The notes below the pieces were generated by a model that ran no database searches, was not told the DNA's origin, and was given only the letters and a program-made list of their open reading frames with translations. Of a stretch of 64,000 nucleotides of DNA, positions 36,517-46,849 are shown one piece after another. Source of the stretch: Cupriavidus sp. MP-37 (GTDB lineage: Bacteria > Pseudomonadota > Gammaproteobacteria > Burkholderiales > Burkholderiaceae); the NCBI RefSeq assembly GCF_020618415.1, contig NZ_CP085344.1:3371001-3435000 (forward strand), given 5' to 3'. The number at the start of each line of letters is the position of its first letter. Position 1 is the first letter of the stretch. The position numbers and the translations under genes are program-made.

Positions 36517-37317
36517 ATGTACGCATTCAACTTTGAACGCGCCGCGGATGCCCAGGCGGCGGTGGCCAGGCTCAAGGCCGATCCCGACGCCAAGTTCCTC
36601 GGCGGCGGCCAGAGCCTGCTGGCGGCGATGAAGCTGCGGCTGGCCTCGCCTTCCACGCTGGTCGACGTGGCACGCATCCCCGGCATGGCCGAGATCCGCG
36701 TCGAAGGCAATGAAGTGGTCATCGGCGCCGCCGCGCGCCATGCCGACGTGGCCGAGAACGACGCGGTGCGCCAGCGCATCCCGGCGCTGGCGGCACTGGC
36801 CGGCGGCATCGGCGACCGGCAGGTGCGCGCGATGGGCACCATCGGCGGCGCGCTCGCCAATGACGATCCGGCGGCAGACTACCCGGCCGGCGTGCTGGGA
36901 CTGGGCGCGACCGTGGTCACCGACCGCCGCACCATCGCGGCCGACGACTTCTTCAAGGGGCTCTACGAGACCGCGCTGGAAGCGGACGAGCTGATCACCG
37001 CCGTACGCTTCCCGATCCCGGACCAGGCCGCCTACGTCAAGTTCGCCAACCCGGCGTCGCGTTTCGCGCTGGTGGGCGTGCTGGTGGCGCGCACCGGCAA
37101 CGCGGTGCGCGTGGCGGTCACCGGAGCCGCCGACAGCGTGTTCCGGTGCCAGCCGCTGGAGCAGGCGTTGTCAGCGGACTTCAGCGCGCAGGCGGCGCGC
37201 GGGGTGAAGGTCGATGCGGGACGTCTGAACAGCGACCTGCATGGGTCGGCGGAGTACCGGGCGCATTTGCTTCCGGTGCTGGCGGCGAGGGCGGTGGAGG
37301 CGGCGGTGAAGGGGTAG
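36517..37317 (+). CDS. coxM: Molybdenum hydroxylase FAD subunit, CoxM-like
   Basis: FAD-binding subunit of 266 residues that passes electrons from the iron-sulfur centres to the acceptor. FAD contacts are [16 protein letters not shown] near residues 27-42 and [18 protein letters not shown] near 105-122. The C-terminal CO_deh_flav_C domain follows. Starts 27 bp after coxL behind AAAGGAAACC and ends before a palindromic repeat that separates the enzyme subunits from the maturation genes. Confidence 0.9.
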   Translation: MYAFNFERAADAQAAVARLKADPDAKFLGGGQSLLAAMKLRLASPSTLVDVARIPGMAEIRVEGNEVVIGAAARHADVAENDAVRQRIPALAALAGGIGDRQVRAMGTIGGALANDDPAADYPAGVLGLGATVVTDRRTIAADDFFKGLYETALEADELITAVRFPIPDQAAYVKFANPASRFALVGVLVARTGNAVRVAVTGAADSVFRCQPLEQALSADFSAQAARGVKVDAGRLNSDLHGSAEYRAHLLPVLAARAVEAAVKG

Positions 37318-37339
37318 AGTTTCTCCCTTGACCGCATGT

Positions 37340-37472
37340 TGTCTCCCCTCTCCCGCGCGCGGGAGAGGGGTTGGGGGAGAGGGCCGGCGTTTCCACGCAG
37401 TGAGCGCCGTCGCAGTTGCCAGCGCCCGCCCTCTCCCCCGCCCCTCTCCCGCAAGCGGGCGAGGGGAGCAAA
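37340..37472. repeat. REP/BIME-like palindromic repeat inside the hydroxylase operon
   Basis: Hairpin CTCTCCCGCGCGCGGGAGAG, then GGGTTGGGGGAGAGGGCCGG, a unique centre, and the inverted arm ending CTCTCCCGCAAGCGGGCGAG then GGGAGCAAA. The junction GCGGGAG/AGGGGTTGGGG closely matches the site used by the insertion sequence at 1409, so this is an intact potential target. It lies between coxM and the MoxR gene. Confidence 0.8.
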
Positions 37473-37513
37473 CCGCTGGCGTGCGAGGCGCGTCGGCACA
37501 CAAGAACGCGCCC

Positions 37514-38410
37514 ATGCTCCCCACCTCCATCGACCACACCCTCGCCCAGCTCGAACACCAGCAATACTTCGCCGACCGCGAAACCGCCACGGTGCTCTAC
37601 CTCGCGCTGCGCATGCAGCGGCCGTTGTTCCTCGAGGGCGAGCCCGGCGTCGGCAAGACCGCACTGGCGCAGGCCATGGCCGGCGCGCTCGGCACGCGGC
37701 TGCTGCGGCTGCAGTGCTATGAAGGCCTCGATGCCGCCAGCGCGCTGTACGAATGGGACTATCCGCGCCAGATCATGGCGCTGCGCCTGGCCGAGGCGCG
37801 CGGCGAGCGGCCCGAGGCGCAATCGCTGTACCACGACGACTTCCTGCTCAAGCGCCCGCTGCTGGAAGCGCTGCTGCCCGATCCCGCCGCGCCGCAGGTG
37901 CCGCGCGTGCTGCTGATCGACGAGATCGACCGCGCCGACGAACCCTTCGAAGCCTTCCTGCTCGAGATCCTGTCCGAATTCCAGGTCTCGATCCCGGAAA
38001 TCGGCGTGATCCGCGCCGAGCAACCGCCGTTGATCGTGATCACCTCCAACCGCACGCGCGAAGTCCATGACGCGCTCAAGCGCCGCTGCCTGTACCAATG
38101 GGTGGGCTATCCGGAGCGCGACCGCGAGCTGCAGATCGTCGCGGCGCGCGCGCCCGAGGCCGCGGCAGCGCTGCAGGTGCAGGCGATCGATTTCGTGCAC
38201 CGGCTGCGCGGCATCGACCTGTTCAAGGCGCCCGGCATCGCCGAGGCCATCGACTGGTGCCGTGCGCTGGCCGCGCTGGGCACCACCGAGCTCGACCCGC
38301 AGTCCGTGCGCGATACGCTGGGCGTGCTGCTCAAGTACCAGGACGACCTGGCGCGCGTCGACGGCCCCACCGTGGCGGAATTGCTGGCGGGCGCCACGCC
38401 CGGAGGCTGA
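37514..38410 (+). CDS. MoxR-family AAA+ ATPase (CoxD-like)
   Basis: Predicted ATP-driven chaperone of 298 residues. Walker A GEPGVGKT at residues 42-49, Walker B VLLIDEIDRADEP near 135, sensor VITSNRTREV near 180. Together with the adjacent VWA protein it forms a MoxR/VWA pair, which in carboxydotrophs inserts the metal or cofactor into CO-dehydrogenase-like enzymes (CoxD and CoxE). ATG at 37514 is used because the longer frame reads through the palindromic repeat. Confidence 0.9.
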   Translation: MLPTSIDHTLAQLEHQQYFADRETATVLYLALRMQRPLFLEGEPGVGKTALAQAMAGALGTRLLRLQCYEGLDAASALYEWDYPRQIMALRLAEARGERPEAQSLYHDDFLLKRPLLEALLPDPAAPQVPRVLLIDEIDRADEPFEAFLLEILSEFQVSIPEIGVIRAEQPPLIVITSNRTREVHDALKRRCLYQWVGYPERDRELQIVAARAPEAAAALQVQAIDFVHRLRGIDLFKAPGIAEAIDWCRALAALGTTELDPQSVRDTLGVLLKYQDDLARVDGPTVAELLAGATPGG

Positions 38411-38413
38411 GCC

Positions 38414-39697
38414 GTGCCGATGCTGCACGCCGGCGCGCGCCGCGGCGGTCCGCAAGCGGGACTGCCGGTGCTGGCGCGCAACGTCACCCACTTCATGCGC
38501 CTGCTGCGCGACGGCGGCTTTGCGCTGTCGCCGGCGCACGCGGTCGATGCACTGACCGCACTGCGGCTGGTCGATATCGGCCAGCGCGACGAAGTGCGCG
38601 CCGCGCTCGCGGCGCTGGTGCTGTCCGGCCCCGACCAGCGGCCGCTGTTCGATGCGGCCTTCGACCTGTTCTGGCGCGACCCCGACTGGGAAGGCAAGCT
38701 GCGCGCGTTGCTGCTGCCGCGCGTCGACGCGGGCACGCCGCCGCCGAAGCGCAGCAACCGTCTTGCCGATGCGCTGGCCGCGCGCCAGCCCGACACGCCG
38801 GCGCGCCCGGCGCAGGCCGAAGCGGAGCGCATCCACGTGCCCCTGACTTTCTCCGACCAGGAACGGCTGGCCCAGCGCGATTTCGAGACCCTGACCGCGC
38901 AGGAATGGCGCGCGCTGCAGCACCTGGTGCGCACGCGCCGCGCCCGCCTGGCGCTGCAGCGCACGCGCCGGCTGCGCGCCGCCACCTGCGGCACCCACGC
39001 CGACCTGCGCGCCAGCGCGCGCCTGGCGGTGCGCCAGCACGGCGAATGGCTGCGCTGGAAATTCCGCAAGCATGCCGAGCGCAAGCCGCCGCTGGTGCTG
39101 CTGCTCGATATCTCCGGATCGATGAGCCAGTACTCGCGCGCGGTGCTGTACTTCTGCCACGCGCTGATGCAGTCGCGCGAGCGGCTGGCGGTGTTCCTGT
39201 TCGGCACGCGGCTGACCAACATCACCCGCTCGCTGCGCGAACGCGACCCGGACGAGGCCGTCGCCGTCATCACCGGCCAGGTGCGCGACTGGGCCGGCGG
39301 CACCCGCATCGGCGCCGCGCTGGCGAGCTTCAACCGCCACTGGGCGCGGCGCACGCTGTCCGGGCGCGCCACCGTGCTGCTGGTCACCGACGGCCTCGAC
39401 CACGAGCAGATCGACCTGCTGGGCGAAGAGATGGCGCGCCTGCGCCGCTTTGCGCACCGCATCGTCTGGCTCAATCCGCTGCTGCGCTACCCCGGCTTCA
39501 CGCCGCAGGCGCGTGGCGTGCAGGCCATCCTGCCGCACGTCGACGCGCTGCGACCGGCCCATAACCTGGACAGCCTGCTAGCGCTCGAGTCGCTGCTGTC
39601 CGACCATGGCGGCCCGGCCCGGGCCGCCGCTCCCGCCATTCCCGCCAGTCCCGCCATTCCCGCCACGCCCTACAAGGAAGCCCCGCCATGGAAATGA
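38414..39697 (+). CDS. VWA-domain protein, CoxE-like
   Basis: Protein of 427 residues. N-terminal helical part, then a von Willebrand A domain (about 225-390) with the metal-ion-dependent adhesion site LLLDISGSMS near 230-240 and LLVTDGLDHEQIDLL. It is the probable partner of the MoxR ATPase in maturing the hydroxylase. It starts at GTG 38414 (or ATG 38420), 3 bp after the MoxR stop. The C-terminus contains a four-fold PAI/PAS/PAI/PAT repeat and overlaps the next gene by 10 bp. Confidence 0.87.
   Translation: MPMLHAGARRGGPQAGLPVLARNVTHFMRLLRDGGFALSPAHAVDALTALRLVDIGQRDEVRAALAALVLSGPDQRPLFDAAFDLFWRDPDWEGKLRALLLPRVDAGTPPPKRSNRLADALAARQPDTPARPAQAEAERIHVPLTFSDQERLAQRDFETLTAQEWRALQHLVRTRRARLALQRTRRLRAATCGTHADLRASARLAVRQHGEWLRWKFRKHAERKPPLVLLLDISGSMSQYSRAVLYFCHALMQSRERLAVFLFGTRLTNITRSLRERDPDEAVAVITGQVRDWAGGTRIGAALASFNRHWARRTLSGRATVLLVTDGLDHEQIDLLGEEMARLRRFAHRIVWLNPLLRYPGFTPQARGVQAILPHVDALRPAHNLDSLLALESLLSDHGGPARAAAPAIPASPAIPATPYKEAPPWK
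39632..39667 (+). repeat. Four 9-bp tandem repeats in the CoxE-like C-terminus
   Basis: Units CCCGCCATT, CCCGCCAGT, CCCGCCATT, CCCGCCACG in frame, coding Pro-Ala-Ile/Ser/Ile/Thr. Likely expansion by slippage in a non-conserved tail. Confidence 0.85.
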
Positions 39698-40254
39698 ACC
39701 AGAGCCAGCGCCTGCCGGTCCCGCAGCAGGTGGCATGGGAAGCGCTCAACGACACCGAGCTGCTCAAGCAATGCATCCCCGGATGTGAGAGTATCGAGCC
39801 CGACGGCGACCACGCCTACCTGCTGGCCATGACGGCCGCGGTGGGCCCGGTCAAGGCGCGCTTCAAGGGCCGCATGGCGCTGGAAGACATCCAGGCGCCC
39901 GACAGCTACACCATCCGTTTCGACGGCCAGGGTGGCGCGGCGGGCTTCGGCAAGGGCAGCGCCCGGGTCCGGCTGGAACCAGACGGCGATGAAACTGTCC
40001 TGACCTATACCGTCAACGCCCAGGTGGGGGGCAAGATCGCACAGATCGGCTCGCGGCTGGTGGACGCCGCGGCACGCAAGATGGCTGACACCTTCTTTGC
40101 GCGCTTTACCGAGGCCGTCTCCCCTGACGCCACAGACAGCACGCCAGCGGCCGAGGGCGCCCCCGCCGCAGCCGCCGGCGATAACTCCGATAACGAACCG
40201 ACAGAGCAAGCGAAGCGGAAACGATCATGGACAGCGTGGATCTCGAAGTCCTGA
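39688..40254 (+). CDS. coxG: CoxG-like SRPBCC-domain protein
   Basis: Protein of 188 residues with a CoxG/SRPBCC fold (about 1-145): LPVPQQVAWEALNDTELL and QCIPGCESIEPDG at the N-terminus, AARKMADTFFARF at the last helix. In CO-oxidising bacteria CoxG recruits the hydroxylase to the membrane. The tail here is acidic and alanine-rich and ends in a basic KRKRSW segment, without a transmembrane helix, so membrane binding would have to be peripheral. Overlaps both neighbours (10 bp and 28 bp), implying tight coupling. Confidence 0.88.
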   Translation: MEMNQSQRLPVPQQVAWEALNDTELLKQCIPGCESIEPDGDHAYLLAMTAAVGPVKARFKGRMALEDIQAPDSYTIRFDGQGGAAGFGKGSARVRLEPDGDETVLTYTVNAQVGGKIAQIGSRLVDAAARKMADTFFARFTEAVSPDATDSTPAAEGAPAAAAGDNSDNEPTEQAKRKRSWTAWISKS

Positions 40255-41264
40255 AGAACAGCGTGCAGTGGCAGCAGCAAGGCCATCGCGTGCTGCTGGT
40301 GACGGTGGTGCGGACCTGGGGCTCGTCGCCCCGCCCCGAAGGTGCGATGCTGGCCGTGCGCGACGACGGCCTGGTGGTGGGCTCGGTCTCGGGCGGCTGC
40401 ATCGAGGACGACATCATCGACCGCGTGCGCCGCCAAGGCATCACCTCGGACCGCCCCGAAGCGATCAAGTACGGCATCAGCGCCGAGGAAGCCCACCGCT
40501 TCGGGCTGCCGTGCGGCGGCACCATCGAGCTGGTGGCCGAGCCGCTCAAGCCGGCCAGCGGCATCGCCGAACTGCTCGATGCGGTGGAAAACGGCCGCCT
40601 GGTCGCGCGCACGCTCGACATGGCCACCGGCGTGGCCACGCTGGGCCCGGCCAATGCGACCGACGGGCTGGCGTTCGACGGCAAGACCCTGCTCACCATC
40701 CACGGCCCGCGCTACCGCATGCTGGTGATTGGCGCCGGTCAGCTGTCCAAGTACCTGTGCCAGATCGCGGTGGGCCTGGGCTTCCAGGTCACCGTCTGCG
40801 ACCCGCGCGAGGAATACACCGAGACCTGGGACATCCCCGGCGTGACCATGGTGCGGACCATGCCGGACGACACCGTCACCGACATGAAGCTGGACGAGCG
40901 CTGCGCGGTGATCGCGCTGACGCACGACCCCAAGCTCGACGACCTGGCGCTGATGGAAGCGCTGCGCACCCGCGCCTTCTATGTGGGTGCGCTGGGTTCG
41001 CGCCGCAACAACCAGGCGCGGCGCGAACGGCTCAAGGAATTCGACCTGACCGAGCTGCAGCTGGCGCGCCTGCACGGCCCCGTGGGCATCTATATCGGCA
41101 GCCGCACGCCGCCGGAGATCGCGATCTCGATCCTGGCCGAGGTGATCGCGGCCAAGAACCATGTCTCGCTGCCCGACATCCTGCAGGTGGAAGGCGCCAA
41201 GGCCGCGCGCGAGATGGCCGCCAGCACCGGCAGCAGCTGCGACGTGGCGCCCGATCCTGCCTGA
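40227..41264 (+). CDS. XdhC/CoxI-family maturation factor
   Basis: Molybdenum cofactor maturation protein of 345 residues. The N-terminal XdhC_CoxI domain shows WGSSPRPEGAML and GSVSGGCIEDDI (residues about 31-60). The C-terminal Rossmann domain shows RMLVIGAGQLSKYLCQIA near 163-180 and FYVGALGSRRNNQARRERL near 250 (in parts). Such proteins sulfurate or insert the cofactor into hydroxylases. Start overlaps coxG by 28 bp and its stop is 19 bp before mocA. Confidence 0.89.
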   Translation: MDSVDLEVLKNSVQWQQQGHRVLLVTVVRTWGSSPRPEGAMLAVRDDGLVVGSVSGGCIEDDIIDRVRRQGITSDRPEAIKYGISAEEAHRFGLPCGGTIELVAEPLKPASGIAELLDAVENGRLVARTLDMATGVATLGPANATDGLAFDGKTLLTIHGPRYRMLVIGAGQLSKYLCQIAVGLGFQVTVCDPREEYTETWDIPGVTMVRTMPDDTVTDMKLDERCAVIALTHDPKLDDLALMEALRTRAFYVGALGSRRNNQARRERLKEFDLTELQLARLHGPVGIYIGSRTPPEIAISILAEVIAAKNHVSLPDILQVEGAKAAREMAASTGSSCDVAPDPA

Positions 41265-41283
41265 CGACCCCGCGAGTGCCGCC

Positions 41284-41889
41284 ATGACCGCCGCCCCCAA
41301 CGCTCCCCTGCTCCGCACCGACCTGCCCACCGGCATCCTGCTGGCCGCAGGCTTCGGCCGCCGCTTCGATGCCGCCGGCAAGCGCAACAAGCTGCTCGAG
41401 CTCCTTCCCGGCGGCCGCACCGTCGCCTGGCGCAGCGCCCGCACGCTGGCCGCGGCCTTGCCGGAATCGATCGCCGTGATCCGCCCGGGCAACCCGGCAC
41501 TGGCGCAAGAACTGCGCCGCGGCGGCTGCCGCGTACTGGAAGCACCGGAGGCCGAAGCCGGCATGGGCGCGGCGCTGCGCGCCGCGGTGGCGGCCACGCC
41601 GGAGGCGCGCGGCTGGGTGGTGGCGCTGGCCGACATGCCGTGGCTGCCGATGGAACTGATCCGCGCGGTGGCGCTGACGATCACCTCGCCCGATACCATC
41701 GCCGCGCCGTGGCGCAACGGGCAACGGGGTCATCCGGTCGGCTTCGGCGCGGCCTGGCGGGAGGCCTTGCTGGAACTGGACGGCGACGAAGGCGCGCGCG
41801 CGCTGCTGAAGGACAAGCCGGTGACGCGGATCCTGACGGAAGAAGAGGGAGCGTTCCGGGATATCGATACGCCGGCGGATTTGCGCTGA
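41284..41889 (+). CDS. mocA: MocA-like molybdenum cofactor cytidylyltransferase
   Basis: NTP transferase of 201 residues expected to make molybdopterin cytosine dinucleotide, the form used by this hydroxylase family. The nucleotide loop GILLAAGFGRRFD is at residues 18-30, and VVALADMPWLPMELIRA near 115 carries the metal-binding aspartate. GQRGHPVGFG near 145 is also typical. Shorter and better matched to MocA than to MobA by context. Last gene of the operon. Half a palindromic repeat follows. Confidence 0.88.
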   Translation: MTAAPNAPLLRTDLPTGILLAAGFGRRFDAAGKRNKLLELLPGGRTVAWRSARTLAAALPESIAVIRPGNPALAQELRRGGCRVLEAPEAEAGMGAALRAAVAATPEARGWVVALADMPWLPMELIRAVALTITSPDTIAAPWRNGQRGHPVGFGAAWREALLELDGDEGARALLKDKPVTRILTEEEGAFRDIDTPADLR

Positions 41890-41917
41890 GGCTGGGGCGC
41901 GTCGCACCCCGCTGGTA

Positions 41918-41962
41918 TGCTCCCCTCTCCCGCAAGCGGGAGAGGGAGTACGCAAGCGGGAG
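41918..41962. repeat. Partial REP-like palindrome after mocA
   Basis: TGCTCCCCTCTCCC with hairpin CTCTCCCGCAAGCGGGAGAG, followed by a short copy GCAAGCGGGAG. The second arm is missing. Located in the convergent gap between mocA and the PCD-like gene. Confidence 0.75.
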
Positions 41963-42010
41963 TTTGGGGGCTTCAGGCAACGTCGCCGCTGCGGTTCTTT
42001 GAAAGCCAAC

Positions 42011-42364
42011 TCAGCCGCCTCCGTCCTGCCCCTCGGCCAGCTCCGTCGTCTTCACCGCCATGATGAAATCATTCCGGTGCAGCCCCTTGATCTTCTTCGT
42101 GCGCCACGACACCGTTGCATGTCCCCAGCCAAAGCTGATCTCGGGATGATGCCCCTGCGCCTCGGCCAGTTCGCCGACGCCGTTCACGAACGCCAGCGCC
42201 TGCGCGAAATTGCCGAAGGTGAAGCGCCGTTCGAGCCGCGTCGCGCCATCGGCCAGCTCCCAGCCGGGCGCCTGCTGCAGCAGGGCCTCGGCCTCATCGG
42301 GCGTCAGTGGCGGCACGCCGCCGCGGCAAGGCGTGCACGATTGCGCTGCCAGGTTTTCGCTCAT
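42011..42364 (-). CDS. Pterin-4a-carbinolamine dehydratase-like protein (PCD, COG2154)
   Basis: Protein of 117 residues of the PhhB/PCD family. HHPEISFGWGHATVSWRT and IKGLHRNDFIMAVKT (residues about 71-107) are family regions. The catalytic pattern E-x3-H-H-P is intact (EAQGHHP), but the position nine residues after the aromatic residue, normally His or Trp, is Lys (RTKKIKG). A plain PhhB role in phenylalanine hydroxylation therefore looks doubtful. Some COG2154 members are tied to molybdenum cofactor metabolism, and this gene abuts the mocA-ended operon, convergently. No phenylalanine hydroxylase gene is visible nearby. Confidence 0.82.
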   Translation of the reverse strand: MSENLAAQSCTPCRGGVPPLTPDEAEALLQQAPGWELADGATRLERRFTFGNFAQALAFVNGVGELAEAQGHHPEISFGWGHATVSWRTKKIKGLHRNDFIMAVKTTELAEGQDGGG

Positions 42365-42395
42365 GGTCTCGCTCCCCGACCGAACGCGCCGTGCC

Positions 42396-43787
<1,392 letters not shown>

Positions 43788-43863
43788 AAATCTTTTTCTT
43801 GGTCCCTTGTTGTTTGCGTAGTCGCTGCCTGCCGTGCCCGGGCTGCCGCGCCGCGTTCCAGGC

Positions 43864-45729
43864 TCAGATCACCGTGTCCCACGGCGCCGACAGCCGCATG
43901 GCGCCATTGATCAGGCCCACCATCGAATAGGTCTGCGGGAAATTGCCCCACATCTCGCCGGTCACCGGATGGGTATCCTCGGACAGCAGCCCGAGCGGAT
44001 TGCGCGCGGCCAGCATGGCCTCGAAGATTTCGCGCGCTTCGTCGCGGCGGCCGATGCGCGCGAGCGCGTCGATGCGCCAGAAGGTGCAGATGTTGAAGGC
44101 GGTCTCGGGCTTGCCGAAATCGTCCGGCGCCTCGTAGCGGCGCATGTAGGGGCCATCGCACAGCGTGGTCTCCAGCGCCTTGACGGTGGCGATGAAGCGC
44201 GGGTCGCGCGGGTCGATGAAGTTGACCTCGGCCATCAGCAGCACGCTGGCATCCAGTTCGCGCCCGCCGAAGCTTTCGGCGAAGGCCTGGCGCGATTCGC
44301 TCCAGGACTCGGCCAGGATGCGTTCCTTCATGCGGTGGGCGTGGCCGTGCCAGTACGCGGCACGTTCGGGCAGCACCAGCTTTTCGGCCACCTTGGCGAG
44401 CCGGTCGCAGGCGGCCCAGCTCATCAGCGCCGACGAGGTGTGCACGCGCGCGCGCGTGCGCAGCTCCCACATGCCGGCGTCGGGTGTGCCGAACACCCGC
44501 ACCGCCTGCTCGCCCACCGCTTCCAGGCGGCCGAATTCGGCCGGGCCGCCGCGATGCAGCAGCCGGTGGTCATGGAAGGCCTGCGCCGCGCCCAGCACCA
44601 CGTTGCCATAGACATCATGCTGGAAGTGCTCCTGCGCCTGGTTGCCGACCCGCACCGGCCCCATGCCGCGATAGCCAGGCAGGTGGTCGAGCATGCTTTC
44701 GGGCAGCTCGCGCTCCAGGCCGATGCCGTACAGCGGCTGGATATGGCCGTCCTGCGACTGCATCACCACGTTGGAGAGCCAGCGCAGGTAGTCCTCCATG
44801 GTGCCGACCTCGGACAGGCTGTTGAGCGCGCGCACCACGAAAAACGCGTCGCGCAGCCAGCAGAAGCGGTAGTCCCAGTTGCGGCCGCTGCCCGGCGCTT
44901 CCGGAATGCTGGTGGTCATGGCCGCGACGATGGCGCCGGTCTCTTCGTACAGCGACATCTTCAGCGTGATCGCGGCGCGGATCACCGCGTCCTGCCATTC
45001 GCGCGGCACCGCCAGGCGGCGGCTCCACAGGCGCCAGTAGGCCGTGGTTTCCTGTTCGAAGTCGCGCGCGGTTTCCTCGACGCCGTGCGCCAGCGTCTCG
45101 TCCGGGCCGAGGATGAAGTTATGGCCGCGCGTGACCAGGAACGGCGTGTGCGACAGCACATAGGCCAGCGGCGCGTCGGTGGTCATGCGCAGGGTCATGT
45201 CGTCGCCGATGTAGCGCACGTGGCTGCTGCCGCGCGTCATCTGCGGCGCCTTGCGGCCCCATTCGAAGCGCGGCGCCACCACCACGCGCACGCGCGGCGC
45301 GCCGCGCACCGGGCGGATGCGGCGGATCAGCGTGGTCGGGCGGAAGTAGCGCCCCAGCCGAAAAAAGCGCGGGGCGAAATCGGTGATCTCGAGGCAGTTG
45401 CCGTGGATGTCCGTCAGCCGCGTGCGCAGCACCGCGGTATTGGGCTCATACCATTGCCGCGACGAATGGAAGTCCTCGATCTCGATCGAGAAATGGCCGG
45501 CGTTCTCGCTCGGATCGAGCAAGGCATTGAATACCGGATCGCCGTCGAAGCGCGGCAGGCAGGACCAGACGATGCGTCCGCGGCAGTCGACCAGCGCCGA
45601 AATGGCGCAATTGCCGATCATGCCAAGCGACAGCGATGGGTTGGCGAAGCGCGTGCCGCCGTCCACGGTGCGGTTGACGCCTTCGGCGGGCGGCTTGCCC
45701 AGTTCTCCGGGGCTGCTCGGGTTGGTCAC
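43864..45729 (-). CDS. GH15-family glycoside hydrolase (glucoamylase or trehalase type)
   Basis: Protein of 621 residues. N-terminal beta-sandwich domain followed by an alpha/alpha-barrel of family 15, with SGRNWDYRFCWLRDAFF near 315 and AAITLKMSLYEETGAIVAA near 285 (landmarks of the family), and TAFNICTFWRIDALARIG near 545. Starts at GTG 45729 behind GAGGGAG, which decides it over a 34-codon longer frame. Lies between otsB (10 bp upstream) and otsA. Family 15 includes glucoamylases and acidic trehalases; context favours trehalose or glucan turnover, but the substrate is unknown. Confidence 0.87.
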   Translation of the reverse strand: MTNPSSPGELGKPPAEGVNRTVDGGTRFANPSLSLGMIGNCAISALVDCRGRIVWSCLPRFDGDPVFNALLDPSENAGHFSIEIEDFHSSRQWYEPNTAVLRTRLTDIHGNCLEITDFAPRFFRLGRYFRPTTLIRRIRPVRGAPRVRVVVAPRFEWGRKAPQMTRGSSHVRYIGDDMTLRMTTDAPLAYVLSHTPFLVTRGHNFILGPDETLAHGVEETARDFEQETTAYWRLWSRRLAVPREWQDAVIRAAITLKMSLYEETGAIVAAMTTSIPEAPGSGRNWDYRFCWLRDAFFVVRALNSLSEVGTMEDYLRWLSNVVMQSQDGHIQPLYGIGLERELPESMLDHLPGYRGMGPVRVGNQAQEHFQHDVYGNVVLGAAQAFHDHRLLHRGGPAEFGRLEAVGEQAVRVFGTPDAGMWELRTRARVHTSSALMSWAACDRLAKVAEKLVLPERAAYWHGHAHRMKERILAESWSESRQAFAESFGGRELDASVLLMAEVNFIDPRDPRFIATVKALETTLCDGPYMRRYEAPDDFGKPETAFNICTFWRIDALARIGRRDEAREIFEAMLAARNPLGLLSEDTHPVTGEMWGNFPQTYSMVGLINGAMRLSAPWDTVI

Positions 45730-45739
45730 GGGATCTCCC

Positions 45740-46546
45740 TCACGATGTGGTTGGGCGCCGGCCCGGGCCTGGCCCGGCCTCGTGGGGCACGGCGCGCGGT
45801 GCGCTGGCGCCTGCGGCTGACGACAGCGCATGCGCCGAGCGGTGCAGCCAGCTGCGCAGCGCCGCCGGACCGGGCACGCTCACGGCGGCGACGGTCTCGC
45901 GCTGGCCCACCAGCACGCCCAGCCCGCCGAGCTTGCGCACCGCGGCGAAGCCGGGTTCGTCGGTCATGTCGTCGCCGGCAAAGAGCGGCACGCGCTCGGC
46001 AAAGGGCGCGGCCTTCATGAAGGCCGCGATGGCATCGCCCTTGTCGACGCCGGCCGGCTTGATCTCGACCACCATCTTGCCGGGCAGCGCTTCCAGGCCG
46101 ACGGCATGGCGCAATACGTCAGTGACCGCGGCATCGACAATGCCGGCCAGCTCGGGCGCCTGCCGGTAGTGGATCGCGACCGCGACCGACTTGCGCTCCA
46201 GCCGCAGCGCCGGGTAGGCGCGCACCAGCGCTTCCAGGTGGGGAATCAGCGGTTCGAGTCCGGGGGCATGAGTCTTGGACACCATGCCGCCGTCGGTGCG
46301 GAATTCGGCGCCGTGGATGCCGGCCGCGGGCAATTGCAGCGGCTGCAGGAAGTGGTCGAGTTCGACGATCGGCCGTCCCGAGATGACGGCCAGCGCGCCG
46401 TCCAGCCGCTGGTACAGCGTGCGCAGCGTGCCGACCAGTTCTGGTTCGACCTGCACCAGTTCGGGCCGCGGGGCCAGGTCGGCCAGCGTGCCGTCGAAGT
46501 CGAGAAACAGGGCGGTATTGGGTTCGATTAGCGGTAGCTGTGGCAT
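45740..46546 (-). CDS. otsB: OtsB, trehalose-6-phosphate phosphatase
   Basis: HAD-superfamily phosphatase of 268 residues that makes free trehalose from OtsA product. Motif I FLDFDGTLAD has the nucleophile Asp16 and the acid Asp18. ISGRP near 55 belongs to the cap-bearing OtsB type, and the metal motif is GDDMTDEPGF near 200. ATG at 46546 matches the family; the longer frame overlaps the divergent ilvA region. First gene of the cluster. The C-terminus is rich in Ala/Pro and likely disordered. Confidence 0.92.
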   Translation of the reverse strand: MPQLPLIEPNTALFLDFDGTLADLAPRPELVQVEPELVGTLRTLYQRLDGALAVISGRPIVELDHFLQPLQLPAAGIHGAEFRTDGGMVSKTHAPGLEPLIPHLEALVRAYPALRLERKSVAVAIHYRQAPELAGIVDAAVTDVLRHAVGLEALPGKMVVEIKPAGVDKGDAIAAFMKAAPFAERVPLFAGDDMTDEPGFAAVRKLGGLGVLVGQRETVAAVSVPGPAALRSWLHRSAHALSSAAGASAPRAVPHEAGPGPGRRPTTS

Positions 46547-46849
46547 CGCGTTAAACCGTAACACGTCGTTTTGACCGGCGTCCACCGGGCGCCGTCCTAC
46601 ATGCCGCAAGCGCAACCCGGCGCCGATGCAAGCCTGGCGCCGGCCCGGCGCCCTGCGTGCACGGCCCCGAGTGAATGCCGATCCACTCCGCAGCCGCGGC
46701 GCACGCGGCGCGACGCCCCATGCCGGGCGGCGGCTGCGCCGCCCCGGTCCGGTACGCCAGGCCGGCATCCTTTATCATTGACGGTTTCCGCCAGAATTTC
46801 CCGGCTTTTTTGCGCGCCCGCTGCGCGCCTGCCGGCCAGCCCCGAGACC
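46547..46849. other. Divergent gap between otsB and ilvA
   Basis: 303 bp that must hold the promoters of the trehalose cluster (minus) and of ilvA (plus). TTTATCAT near 46770 could be a -10 for ilvA. No gene, leader peptide or attenuator was recognised. Confidence 0.45.

Noticed and set aside
33769..36741. 990-codon minus-strand frame opposite coxL
   Set aside because: Antisense shadow with no recognisable domain; coxL motifs are all on the plus strand.
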